A DNA stretch of 64,000 nt from NCBI GenBank assembly GCA_905220665.1, contig CAJNAR010000164.1, positions 496,001-560,000 of the forward strand, written 5' to 3'. Numbering within the stretch: the stretch's first letter is position 1; the number at the start of each line of letters is the position of its first letter. The stretch is from Albugo candida (Eukaryota; Oomycota; Peronosporomycetes; Albuginales; Albuginaceae). A program made the translations under genes and the position numbers. Of this stretch, positions 35,081 to 45,659 are shown in pieces. A model generated the notes under the pieces. It was not told where the DNA came from and searched no databases. It was given only the letters and a program-made list of their open reading frames with translations.

Positions 35081-37529
35081 ATGACTGGACCCCAAGTGAT
35101 CCAAGTGGTGGAATTCGCATCGGCTCGGGCGTTTGAGCTTCAGACGCTTCATCAGGTCGCTCACAGCAGCTCTCTTTATTCGGTAACGGATATCAAGCTC
35201 TCACAACAAAAGAATCAACGTCGTCGAAGAGCAAACGCATTTCATTCCTATCGAACTCCACAACGACTGCGTCACTCGCATCAAAAACGAGTCAAGCAGA
35301 ATAGTAAGCCTCACAATCGTAAGCTCCGTCGTCGACATCCTCGACTGCTGCATGAGCGTGCCTTAGCCGCAACAAATGGCTACCAATTAACGTCATCTCA
35401 ACCACCAATTTTGTTGGAAAAGCAGCTTTTACGGACCCATTTCTGGCATGCAAAGAGAATGAAAATGCAGGAGTGTTGGGGATTCCAACTTCCTCGCCAT
35501 CGATCTGACAAAAGTGTATCAGCAGCGCTAACAGCTCTCCGTAAATCAGCAGTGGTATGTGATTTTTCTTACTACGGGATCCTGGAACTTTGCGGGTCTC
35601 CTCAGTATATTGACAGTCTTTTACGCTGTGTTTCGGTACGTCACTTCTCGCACCCGGAGAATTCTGAGCAGTGATGTTGAGATGTAGGATCCGCTCGGAA
35701 GCGATATTCTGGATAAAGACGTACTCTCTGGCCAATGTGAAGGCCGTCTGTTATTATACCACTTTCAGACTTTTCCTCGGGCTTTAATAGGACCAGCATC
35801 CTTCATGTGGCGGCCTTGCCCTGCTTTGTCTGAGAAGCAGCTCTGGCTCTGGATCCACCCAGCAGCGTTTGTGGAGTCAGCTTCAGCCATCACAGCTGCC
35901 TGTGAGCACATGAATAGCGAGAATCCCCACAATCCAGTCCATCTATTTGATCGTCGGGGAGAATTGGCTCGTTTTCAAATTCGAGGACGTGGCACCGCGA
36001 GTATTCTTCTGTCGCTATGTTCAAAATCGACTTCGGGTACCTTCGTGACGGCTGACTGGGAGGAGATTCTAATGCATGGGAGAAGGAAAAATTTAGAGGT
36101 CTTTCGTCGTGAGTTGCACGATCAAAAACGCAATAACAAAACACATCCTTTCGACCAAAATCAAACAACTTGTGATTCAATTTTTCCCGTCATTATCCAA
36201 GATCCCCGATGGAAAGACTCAAACGACGTGAAAACGGAGCAAATGTTATCGCTGATGAGTGAACCTACGCCACGTGAGATTCCATCAAACATCGTGTATA
36301 GTCCTTTAACAGGAGCCGACATCACAGCCTCACTCAACAATTCAGATGATATCGAACCTGATGTAGAAAAACTCATGCAAGAGATCACAGATCTGTCAGA
36401 ATGGAAAGGTTATCGACAGGCTCCATCACGAAGTCAGATGGAAGATGCACTCACGGTTGACTCCACTCAACATCTCAGTGTGTCGCCACTGTCTTTGCTT
36501 TGGTCTCCACGCGGTCGTACTTTTGTCAATTCAAACTTTACACACGATCACACGATGAATCAAATTCGATATATTCGTCGACGCAAACCAATGGATTCCA
36601 AAGCCCACGTTGATGGATTCGAAATGCATTTGATGTTTATTCGGCAATCCAACTCTGCATTTCCTGACCTGAGTGGCTGGGATATCCTTGTGGTTCCATC
36701 CTACTCAGTCACGTTACTGGAAGCTCTATCTTCTCGTGGCGCTATGATTATCGGTCTGGAAGAAAATCACGCTATTTCCACCGTCGGAAATGCTATGAGG
36801 TACGTCTCCATTCCATCACCGACGTTTTGACTAAGTTGTGAATCAGCTTCCCGGCAGACTATCCGGACACAAAAGCAGGTCAACAATACTGGAGTCAGCG
36901 TGCGACGAAAGAGTTTGAGCATAATATGAAGCGGCCGAAAGGCAAACGACTTGTTCCGAAGAAAGCGCTCGGAAGAGAAAACTTGGATTTTGCTCCGTCG
37001 TGGAATGAGCTAGGAGGTGAAAACAGCTTGGAAGCGTGGGTTGTTTTACGGAATAAAGCCTACATGCAGTCATTCAACTTTATAATGGAGGCTCCGATCC
37101 TTCCCACAGCTGTGAAAACACTCGTGCCTGTCATTCTATCTCTTCCTCGTCGCGGATGTTTTGAGGTCAACATGCGGGTACGTGTGTAGACCACGATTTG
37201 CATCAATTCTAATGTGTTCATAGCTATTTCTTCCAAATCTCATGGAGATTGAAAGCTATCAGGATTCACAATGGCAAGGGACTCAGTTAAGTTTATCACA
37301 CAGTGTAGACGATCGACGCATTCTGTTGGGATTTGTCACGTCTGCGGTGTATGATCGACCCAAGGGAAGACATCGTGGCATTGGATTTTGTGGCGCTGAT
37401 CAACTTCAGTTGTTAGCATCGCTGTCTGGAACCAAGCAAGAAAACTCGTTTTTGGCAATGACGTGCTCACAACAATCAGTCATGCTTCGCCCCGTACGTC
37501 TTTGCGTTCTCGTGCCACCGATGAGATGA
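35081..37529 (+). CDS. POP1, protein subunit of RNase P and RNase MRP
   Basis: Largest protein subunit of the ribonucleoproteins that trim the 5' ends of tRNA precursors and process rRNA. Four exons join in frame: 35081-35635, 35688-36799, 36847-37177 and 37224-37529, 767 residues. The POP1 N-terminal signature is present: a basic RRRANAFHSYRTPQR region, then LLRTHFWHAKRMKM and ECWGFQLP. The POPLD domain includes SGWDILVVPSYSVTLLEAL and GRENLDFAPSW. The C-terminal block GFVTSAVYDRPKGRHRGIGFC is typical. It sits 172 bp after the C2/EF-hand gene on the same strand and converges on the sirtuin gene with 81 bp between the stops. Confidence 0.92.
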
Positions 37530-37610
37530 AAATTCGAGTCCATTTTATCGTATGGACCCAAAGTATATACAAATACTAGTACTATTTCTGGTGCAAATTT
37601 GCTTTCGGCT

Positions 37611-39510
37611 TTAAGACATTGTGATATTTTGAGCCTCTGTGGCTGTGTCACCATCTTCAATTATGGCATCTATTCCATCATCAGCATCTTCACTATCACT
37701 CGAATGAAGACTCTCTTCTCTGGCTCCAGCAAACATATATCGACAAGGCCTGACAGGCTCATACGATGAAGCTGTGTCCTCGCTCGAAACCTCCCAATTC
37801 GACATCGCTGGATGAGGAAGTTTCCAATCCAGTCGACGACATAATTCCTGCACAATGTCGTCTGAATAACCTAATAGTTCTACATCAAATTGGTGCGGTC
37901 GACCGACGGGTTCTCTGTTCAATTAAGAATGAGATAAAATGAGAAAGTATCCGTTGTATCAAAAGAATGTATCTTACCGATTGATTAGGATCATTGGAGC
38001 ATCTTTACGGATACGTCCAACAATGCTCCGAACAGGATTCACTTTGAGGGAGGATCCCATAACCAAAACCAGATCAACGTCATTTTCATCGCGTTTGATA
38101 GAATCATGAAATCGTTTCGGCAGCGGTTCCCCAAAGAATACGATATCAGGCTTGATGATTCCTTCCGGCGATCCGCAGTGAGCACACATTGGAACGCATT
38201 GTATGGCGATATCTTTGCGAATTGCGCTATTGGGATATTTACGCTTGCACGCCAAGCACGTGGCTGTGGCGAAAGAGCCGTGACACAGCACGGAACGCTC
38301 ATCCGATATACCGGCTGCATGCTCCAACATATCGATGTTCTAAACACTGACAAAAATGAGCGCGTTTCAGCGTAATCGATGCATGTTGGTATACCTGACT
38401 ATACACACGAAGTAATTTTCCTTTATCTTCCAGCAATTTTAGAAAATAATGGCTTTGGGAGGGCACAAAGGTAAGGCGATCTTTGTCTGGGAAAAGCTGT
38501 TTTGCAAAAGCGAAAAACGGGCGTGGATTGGAGCGAAAATAGTCGATATCTACAAGTCGAATATTTATAAAATGCAATGTTTCGAACGCTTGGAAAACGT
38601 ACCGAACATACACTGTGGATTGGGAAGATTGTAATCATCAAGACGCTATACACAATCATAATACAACTGTGTTTGGTAAGAGTTGACGGAAGACAGCAAT
38701 ATACACAATACACAGTACACTATAAATCCCATTCTCGGATCGGAAATCGGGAATACCACAAGAAACGGAAATTCCAGCCCCAGCCAGTACCAAAATCTTC
38801 TTTGCATTTCGAAGAACATCGATTACATCATCAAATGTGTTGACGTGCGAAAGTTTTTGTCGTGCTGAAATACTTGGTTGTACTAAACGGACTCCCATCG
38901 ACATGATCACACTCCACAATTCTTCATCATCGACGTCAAAATCTTCATCAAGACTCAAGCCAAGAGCGTCCATCATTTGTGATGCTTTGTAACCTTGATG
39001 TTTATGATGCAATAACCACGTCAAAAAGGACTCTTCGTTCAACTTAGAAATGTCATCGCCTAATCTATCATTAATATCCTTGGAATGGTTTTCTTGATGA
39101 ATAATGGTTTTATTTCCTCCATTGGACAACGATGATGCATCGAGGATTATATGTTGTGCAACCTTGGTGTCATCGGCAATCGTCTCACTACTATGTATGG
39201 TCGTGTGTAATCGCGCTTTCGTATCGACATGTTCGCTAACCCCGTCCGTGTACGTACTGATAGTCGCCCTAATACAAGGATGCTCACTATAGGGAGAGGT
39301 GGTTACTTCCCCGCTCGATTGGTCTTCTTGTTCATCATCGGATGTTCGGTGCTTTTTCATAGGACGCGAAGATGCTGGTGTCGTCAACGAAGCTATAGAT
39401 GAACCGGGTTTATCGGTAGAATTAGGAGTGATAATAGCATCAGGGTAGATTGTGTGTGGTGGTTGTGTGGGGAGGTTTTCGTGCTCACTCATGCTACCTA
39501 GAGTAGACAT
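37611..39510 (-). CDS. SIRT1-type NAD-dependent protein deacetylase (Sir2 family)
   Basis: Removes acyl groups from lysines using NAD. Five exons join in frame: 39510-38719, 38645-38603, 38549-38395, 38339-37978 and 37914-37611, 551 residues. The catalytic core is complete: ILVLAGAGISVSCGIPDFRS, GIYSRLDDYNLPNPQCMF, DIDYFRSNPRPFFAFAKQLF, NIDMLEHAAG, catalytic His in LCHGSFATATC, two CxxC zinc pairs (CLAC, CAHC), KPDIVFFGEPLP and VMGSSLKVNPV. The domain order is that of class I (SIRT1/2/3) sirtuins. A ~230-residue Ser/Thr/Asp-rich N-terminal region and an acidic tail (SDSEDADDGIDAIIEDGD) flank the core and suggest a nuclear role. It diverges from the coiled-coil gene with 101 bp between the ATGs. 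Confidence 0.92.
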
Positions 39511-39611
39511 TCGGTAAAATACGAATGTACCCAAGTGTAGAATTGCGTATGTAACGGTTTAGCGCTTGTTCGGATGCAACACAAGGTTGCAGCGACGAAC
39601 CTAACGCCGGA
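39511..39611. promoter_or_regulatory. Shared divergent promoter, sirtuin / axonemal coiled-coil gene
   Basis: Only 101 bp separate the two ATGs, so both promoters and 5' UTRs must share this segment or overlap the coding starts. No specific motif is claimed. Confidence 0.45.
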
Positions 39612-41550
39612 ATGGCTTTTTCTCGTGAAGCGCAGACTTGCGCATATAATAACAAAGCAGTAGATGTAAGTTCAACAAAATTAGTGCAACTGGAACGCGA
39701 AGACAAGTTGAGACACGCACGCGAGTTTTCCACTTGGTTGTTGAATTACGCGAAGCAAATTGAAGCTATTCGAGCTAGAAATAAGCGACTTGAACAAGAG
39801 GTCTTTTTCTGGTAATTGCGATTCTTTCTATAATGCAAAGCTTTTTGTAGCTTTCATTCGATGCACATGCTGAACGGGATGATCCTTTCTACAATGAGCA
39901 AATGGCCGGGAAGCTTGGAGAGTTATTTCTACAAGGTAGCAATGTCATGTTGCGTTTGGAAATCGCAAAGCAAGAATTATCGCATTTGGATCAAGAAGTG
40001 AGTAAATATGAATTGTTAGTTGCAAATCAAAGAGAAAAGAACTATGCGATTGCGAATTATAACCAAACGCATTTACTCACATCGGGAAAAATTCGAAAGC
40101 TAGAGCACGATTTAGATCGTCGTGTTTTGAAGATGAACGAAAAGTTGCGGAGTAATCGGCGGCTGTATGACACACTGGATACACTGTATAATGAGCGTCT
40201 TTGCATGGATGCAGTGTATACTAAAAGAGGATTGGACCTTTTACAAAAGCAGCAACAGATAAACCGGTTAGAGAATGAAGTCCAAAGTATCCAGTCTGAA
40301 GTTTCCGATATCGAGAAAAGCATCGAAGATACACGGCAAGACGGTCAAGTTTACGAGCTAGAGTGTACTCAGCGTGCAAACAAACTTCTCGTAGAACTCA
40401 CTGACGTCGGGCTTGACCAACATTCGCACAAATATATTGGTCCACTTCTGCCGATGAATCTCTTTACAGCTCTCGAGAAATTCGATATACCACACGAGAC
40501 AATTGATACAAAGACGCAAAGTCTTTGCAAAACGCTTCGTAAAACAGTCAATAAAAACCGATGGATCTGCGGTCAAGCAAAAGCCACAACCGACATCGCC
40601 GTATCCACACTCACTGAAAATTTACGTTTATTTCAGCAGATTCATCAGCTAAATGGAACCACAACAGTCGATGAGGTCATTCAGACCTTCCACGCACAAG
40701 AAGCCGAGCATTTTGCAAGAATGCAACTTGTCAATAGCTTGGCACAAGAGCTCGATGAACGGCGCCATATCGTCTCTACATTACGAGAGAGAATTGGGAG
40801 GTCTTTTTTGAAAGTGCAAGCTGTATTTACTAATGAGCAACGTGTAATGGCAGAGTAAAATCACAGAACTACACGGCGAATTGTCAAAAAGCGAAGCAAG
40901 TGCAGGCGATGAATGCAAAGATTGAGGTACGTTTGCGAATTTTTTATGAAAGTCTTAGGTCTCGTTTGAAGCGTACACTCGTGCAAACGCGAATGAAAAA
41001 AGAAAGTGCGAAGGATTTAACGACATTTCTTGACGATCTAAGATCAGAGCTCGTCTCGTTCCACACTCGGCTGGGTTGTAAAGCACAAATAACTAGTTAG
41101 TACGGGATGTGATATACTATCTCACTCTAATTACATTCATGAAAGATGGTGGAAATCTGCACCAACTTTTCCACGAAATTGAAGAGCGCGCTACCACGAT
41201 CCTCGAGCAAAACTACTCCACAAAAATAGTGTGCAATGGCGGTGGACACAACGTATACACCTCTTTCTCTTACAAAACGTATCCAACGCAACTTGTAGGT
41301 GCACATCCAACTGGAGCAAAACATCGATCCAAAAGAGTCGAATTTGTCTCTCCCTACATTTTCTCCAAAATGTGCAAAATCGCCCAAAGACTTCGGCTTG
41401 TATCGAAATGATCAAATTTTCCGATATGGAAACGTCGATCCGCCACAATTGTGCATGGACGACTTGGGCAAACGTGACGTGGCCGATGAAGCATACGCCT
41501 ATACGTATGAGGAGCTCAAGTCGGACGTTTGGCCGATGGAATTACAATAA
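39612..41550 (+). CDS. Coiled-coil protein, probable outer dynein arm docking complex subunit
   Basis: Five exons join in frame: 39612-39800, 39851-40813, 40867-41095, 41146-41252 and 41299-41550, 579 residues. Nearly the whole protein is predicted coiled coil (for example KLVQLEREDKLRHAREF, INRLENEVQSIQSEVSDIEK). The pattern and blocks such as LYNERLCMDAVYTKRGLDLL and TENLRLFQQIHQLNG resemble the CCDC63/CCDC114 (ODAD1, Chlamydomonas DC2) family that fixes outer dynein arms to the flagellar doublet. A role in zoospore flagella is the natural inference. Coiled coils are easily misassigned, so family membership is moderate. The exon 3-4 junction at 41095/41146 keeps the frame but is less certain. 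Confidence 0.6.
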
Positions 41551-41616
41551 TGAAAATCTAATAAGTATTTGCATTTATTTTTACGCTCGAACCTTTTCAA
41601 AGAGTTTTATGAGACG

Positions 41617-42860
41617 ATGGAAGATGACGACTGGGAGACAGAGCGTGAGAATATAGGAAACGACTCATTCGCTGATAATCACACACTTGAGACGTTTTGG
41701 ATTCCTTGTTTTACGGAAGGGGGTCTTTTGTATTACTACAACACAGAAACGTCAGAGTCTCAATGGGAATGTCCAAGTTCTAAGAGTTTTGATAGTGAGC
41801 GGGCATCCGCGCGCGATAGTGATAATGATCCACTGCGTAGTTGCACCCGAGATGGTGACGAATCAGATTCTCCATTGCAAAAGCTCCTGCAGCAAATAGG
41901 CCAGCGAATTGACGCATTCGAATACGTAAGTCGTCATTCGAAATTCATTTCATGATAAAACTTTTCGTAGGTGACAAACGGTGAATTTGAGGCGTTGGAT
42001 TTCAGTGTATCGCAGCTACAAAGGCACAGAAATGAAGTAGGACCATACTATATTCAATCATTATCACTCCTATCTTATATTTGTAGCTTGTGCGAGGGAA
42101 AGCTCGGGCTTTAAAAGAGGTCGAACGTCTACAGTTTATCGTGAAAGCAGCGAATCGGCGATGTGATTTACTCGAGACACTCGCTCAGCTCGCACAAGAA
42201 AAGCTTTATGATGAGCGAGTAGCAAACGCTCGGTATTGCTCGGGCTTGGAACGTCAATTGAAAGCGAGTATCGATGCAAATAAGCAGCTCTTCCATGAAT
42301 TGGAGACGGCTGAGGAACCAAACTCAAAGATGGTACCCTCTCAACGCATCGATGAGGTTTGGAATAAGTTCTTTCATAATGTGAAGGATACTCCACTTTC
42401 ATTATCGGACGTCATCCAAAGAGGTGACATCGTCACATTGCAGCAACTACTTGTGGAAAAAGGCGATTTGAGTTCCGACGAGCCATGCGCTTTGCATCTA
42501 GCCTGTCGATATGGCCAGCCTGAAATAATGGCTCTGTTGGTTGAATATGCAGCTGATATCGAAGAAAGAGATGAACAAGGAAATACGCCGCTGCTTCTCG
42601 CTTGCCAGTATGGGCAGTCCGAGTGCGTCCGCTTTCTCGTGCGAAGTGCAGCTAATTTGTATGCACGAAATCACGCGGGTGAATCCGCGATAGAGCTTGC
42701 GATACAAAGCAGAGTGGACGACTGTGTAACAATTTTGAAGGACTATGGTGTAGATTTGAGTTTGGGTGAAGAACGTAGCGACATTTCGTCGAGTGATGTT
42801 CAGTCAATGGACAGACTATCGTGGGCGAAATGGCTGTTTGGTCGTATAAAACAAGGCTAA
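41617..42860 (+). CDS. WW domain and ankyrin repeat protein
   Basis: Three exons join in frame (41617-41925, 41971-42036, 42087-42860), 382 residues. A WW domain lies at about residues 25-60: FWIPCFTEGGLLYYYNTETS followed by SQWECP, with both signature tryptophans and the central aromatic block. A coiled-coil stretch follows (RGKARALKEVERLQFIVKAA). The C-terminus has about three ankyrin repeats (ALHLACRYGQPEIMALLVEY, TPLLLACQYGQSECVRFLV, SAIELAIQSRVDDCVTILKD). WW domains bind proline-rich partners, so it is probably an adaptor; no specific orthologue was recognised. It starts 66 bp after the preceding coiled-coil gene and converges on the LPMO/Tos1 gene with 107 bp between the stops. Confidence 0.8.
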
Positions 42861-42967
42861 GATCTTGAAGTGTATTAGTTCATCAAAACTGTAAAATACC
42901 GCCAAAACGGCACCCGAGGAAAGCTAATACATTGCAACACGACATTTAATTAGCCATATTGATTTAT

Positions 42968-45037
42968 TTAGAACGAAACGCGAGGCCCCGAACGCACTTT
43001 AAGCCATTTTTCTACGAGTTCCGAAGTAGGCGGGACACTGATATCCACCTCATTTTCTTCAAACGTGAGAATTTGTATTTGTCCATGTATACTCGTCTCG
43101 AATGAGAATATTACAACGTAGATCACATATACGTCGGTTGGCCGTTCGGAATGATCGTCTGCACTCCGGGCGCCTTGAAAAGAGTAGATCGCACTCGATA
43201 TCTTACTCGTGTCACCTGCCACAACTTCGGCCACATCAAGTTCGCCACACCCTCCTTTCCATTTTCCAGACGTTCCTTGACCACGACAATTACATCCGTA
43301 CTGAGCTGTGCGCACTACTTGTCCATTCAGCATCCAAATTGCGGGAATATTTGTCCCGCTTTGTGCTTGAGGCATTTTTGCTTTCACAATGAATATTTTT
43401 TCAATGCCGCTCCAACCGGCATACGCGATACCTCGAGAGAATCCACAGGAATTATCACAAGGGTTTGCCGACATGACATTCAACTCCAGACCGTCATCCA
43501 ATTCCCCTCTAAACGACACTGATTTCGTAGACGACGTCGTTGCATCAGAAGTAGCAAAACTTTGTGAGTTCCCGTGACAAATATCCCATTCTCCGCTTTT
43601 TGCTGCGTCTCCACGATTATTGAGGAATACCATATTTTTCACATTTCCCGAAGACGCGTTGTATGACGATGTCTGTAACCACGCACCTGTTCTAGATCGA
43701 TGAAATACACTAATTGCCTGGATACTCATAGGGCCGCGAAATGATAGCGTCAAGTCTTCGTGGAAAGGAGCAAGTGGGCCACTTACACCATAATCAGCTT
43801 GTACACATTGCTGAGAGCCATTGCACCTCATATCGATGACTTTGCTGTAAAAACCAGATCCGCCTACCGAAGTGAATGTCATGCTGTGTTTTGGGCTTTC
43901 CCAAGTGTGAGTGGTTGTTGGTGGCGGTCTCCCTTGTTCGCGCGGTTTCGATGAAGAATTCGACTTATTGATACCTCTGTCCATCATAACGACATTATTA
44001 ATCGTTTGAGAATCGTTCAAAACCGATACAACTGGATACGGCGGTACTGGTTGAGGAAACGAGTCCACATTATCCGATTTGCTCGATTCATCCGCTTCTT
44101 TTTGATGAGAAGATGATGAGAAACTGGATGCGTCATTCAGCACGTCGTTACCAAAAGGTTTCTTCGAGGAATCCTCATGCACGAGTCGAGTAGAAACACT
44201 GTCGTTTGCCTCCTCATTGACTATTTGAGAGGAAATGCCGCCGTCAAAAGATATAGTTTGATTGATTGTGGAGTTCTCAGACTCAATTCCATTGTCATCT
44301 CCCTCAATAACCACATCAAAGCAAGTTGAGTACGCCGCACCTCCAGCACCTTGAAAATCAGTAAAATTACCATCGAAATCTGTCTGATTGAAAAACGTCC
44401 AGTACCACACCATGGAATACGTCCCCGAAGCAGCATTATGCGGAACAACAAAACTTCCAACACACGGAAAATAACTTCCAGCGCGCCCAGTCGGATTCCC
44501 ATCCCGATCAAAAGCTTCGCCGCAATTCCCATCGTCAAAATCGTGCAATTGTCCGTCAACTAATTTTTCCGGTGTGAGATCGTGAGGACTTTCAAGCATG
44601 GTGCTTGGCTCATGAGTCCAGTATACACCATACGCTGTTCCACTTCCGCGTTTATCAATGGCGGTGTGGCCATTTGCAAAGTAAGCATAATATAATGTGT
44701 CGCCTGACTTTGCGTGTATACGCGTTCTCCAACCCGTATACTCCGCCTGACTTTGCGTAACTTGACACAAGGATTTGCTATTTGCACGTATTTCATCTGG
44801 TAGTAGCTTATATGTGAATTTGACGTTTACATCTGGGTCCCCGCGACCAGGGTAATTATAGCCATAACCCTCACATACACCGTTACCTCTAGTTCCCGTA
44901 AGAACCCACGCCGCACTGCGTGTATAAACAACATCGAAGTCGTGATCGATACAGTCTACCCAGCTGTGGGCACTGATCAGATCATAGCGAGCGTACGCAT
45001 ACCAATATATGATCAACAAGTTGTTAATAAGTTTCAT
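42968..45037 (-). CDS. Secreted two-domain enzyme: AA17-like LPMO fused to a Tos1-like (DUF2401) glycosyl hydrolase
   Basis: An intronless 689-residue predicted secreted protein. A hydrophobic leader (MKLINNLLIIYWYAYA) should be cut before His24, giving a mature protein that starts HSWVDC. An N-terminal His is the hallmark of copper lytic polysaccharide monooxygenases. Other matching features are a second His in YFANGHT (about residue 124), SGTYSMVWYWTFF and the closing CFDVVIEG strand. The pattern is closest to oomycete AA17, known from Phytophthora pectin cleavage. A Ser/Asp/Pro-rich linker (about 285-390) follows. The C-terminal ~300 residues match fungal cell-wall protein Tos1: SVGGSGFYSKV, LAPFHEDLTLSFRGP, NIPAIWMLNGQVVRTAQYG and CGELDVAEVV. 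The last holds E-x-D-x-x-E, as in GH16 active sites. The N-terminal half is certain as an LPMO fold; its substrate is inferred. Confidence 0.8.
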   Translation of the reverse strand: MKLINNLLIIYWYAYARYDLISAHSWVDCIDHDFDVVYTRSAAWVLTGTRGNGVCEGYGYNYPGRGDPDVNVKFTYKLLPDEIRANSKSLCQVTQSQAEYTGWRTRIHAKSGDTLYYAYFANGHTAIDKRGSGTAYGVYWTHEPSTMLESPHDLTPEKLVDGQLHDFDDGNCGEAFDRDGNPTGRAGSYFPCVGSFVVPHNAASGTYSMVWYWTFFNQTDFDGNFTDFQGAGGAAYSTCFDVVIEGDDNGIESENSTINQTISFDGGISSQIVNEEANDSVSTRLVHEDSSKKPFGNDVLNDASSFSSSSHQKEADESSKSDNVDSFPQPVPPYPVVSVLNDSQTINNVVMMDRGINKSNSSSKPREQGRPPPTTTHTWESPKHSMTFTSVGGSGFYSKVIDMRCNGSQQCVQADYGVSGPLAPFHEDLTLSFRGPMSIQAISVFHRSRTGAWLQTSSYNASSGNVKNMVFLNNRGDAAKSGEWDICHGNSQSFATSDATTSSTKSVSFRGELDDGLELNVMSANPCDNSCGFSRGIAYAGWSGIEKIFIVKAKMPQAQSGTNIPAIWMLNGQVVRTAQYGCNCRGQGTSGKWKGGCGELDVAEVVAGDTSKISSAIYSFQGARSADDHSERPTDVYVIYVVIFSFETSIHGQIQILTFEENEVDISVPPTSELVEKWLKVRSGPRVSF

Positions 45038-45659
45038 GTGTTTTAGTGATATACGCGTAAAGCACAAACGTGTGCTTTAGAAACTCAATAAATGACCTCA
45101 TCAATGATGCGTTCCTCTCAAAACGGTTTTGTTTGATGCGTTTCATTATCTGCATCATCTCAGGCTGCTATAATTGCATGTGTGATGATAACCACAAATC
45201 AATAAAAAGTACATAAACACCAACGGATAGATATGATATTGTGTCTGTCTTCACCTTGTACTGACGTAACCGTGTATCCGTTGCATAAGTCCACGTCAGT
45301 GGTAAAAGAGCTGGTGGATTTGGAATAAAAATTTCCCTGAATACAAATACAACAGTAAAAACATCAAAAATTTCAGTATGGGAGTGAGTGATTATCTTTT
45401 ACAGCGTAATACGGAATAGAAGTCCCTACGAATTTCTAGATAAGAATTCTTGCAACCCTAAATCAACAGGAAACATTAGCGCCGTCCAATGAAAGGTGTC
45501 GTCCCCCATGATGACGGTGCTTTTTTCTTTCTTAGAATGATCAGTACAAAAATTACGGGCAGACACAGTTCTAAGCTGTTGCTAGAGCTCTTATCCTAAA
45601 AACAGTAGTGCTCAGTGCGCAGTACTGAGCACCAAAGGCTTTGTTTAATAGCTTACACG
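45038..45659. other. Divergent intergenic region, LPMO-Tos1 / 7TM-TKL kinase
   Basis: 622 bp, longer than most gaps between genes here, so it may hold regulated promoters. No repeat, RNA gene or strong motif was recognised. Confidence 0.5.

Noticed and set aside
40921..40956. A 33-36 nt intron within the axonemal coiled-coil gene
   Set aside because: Too short, and reading straight through keeps a coiled-coil frame that continues to the next exon.
42968..45037. Two adjacent genes merged by a missed stop or intron
   Set aside because: A single frame runs through both domains and the linker with no stop, no splice pair and no internal promoter-like gap.
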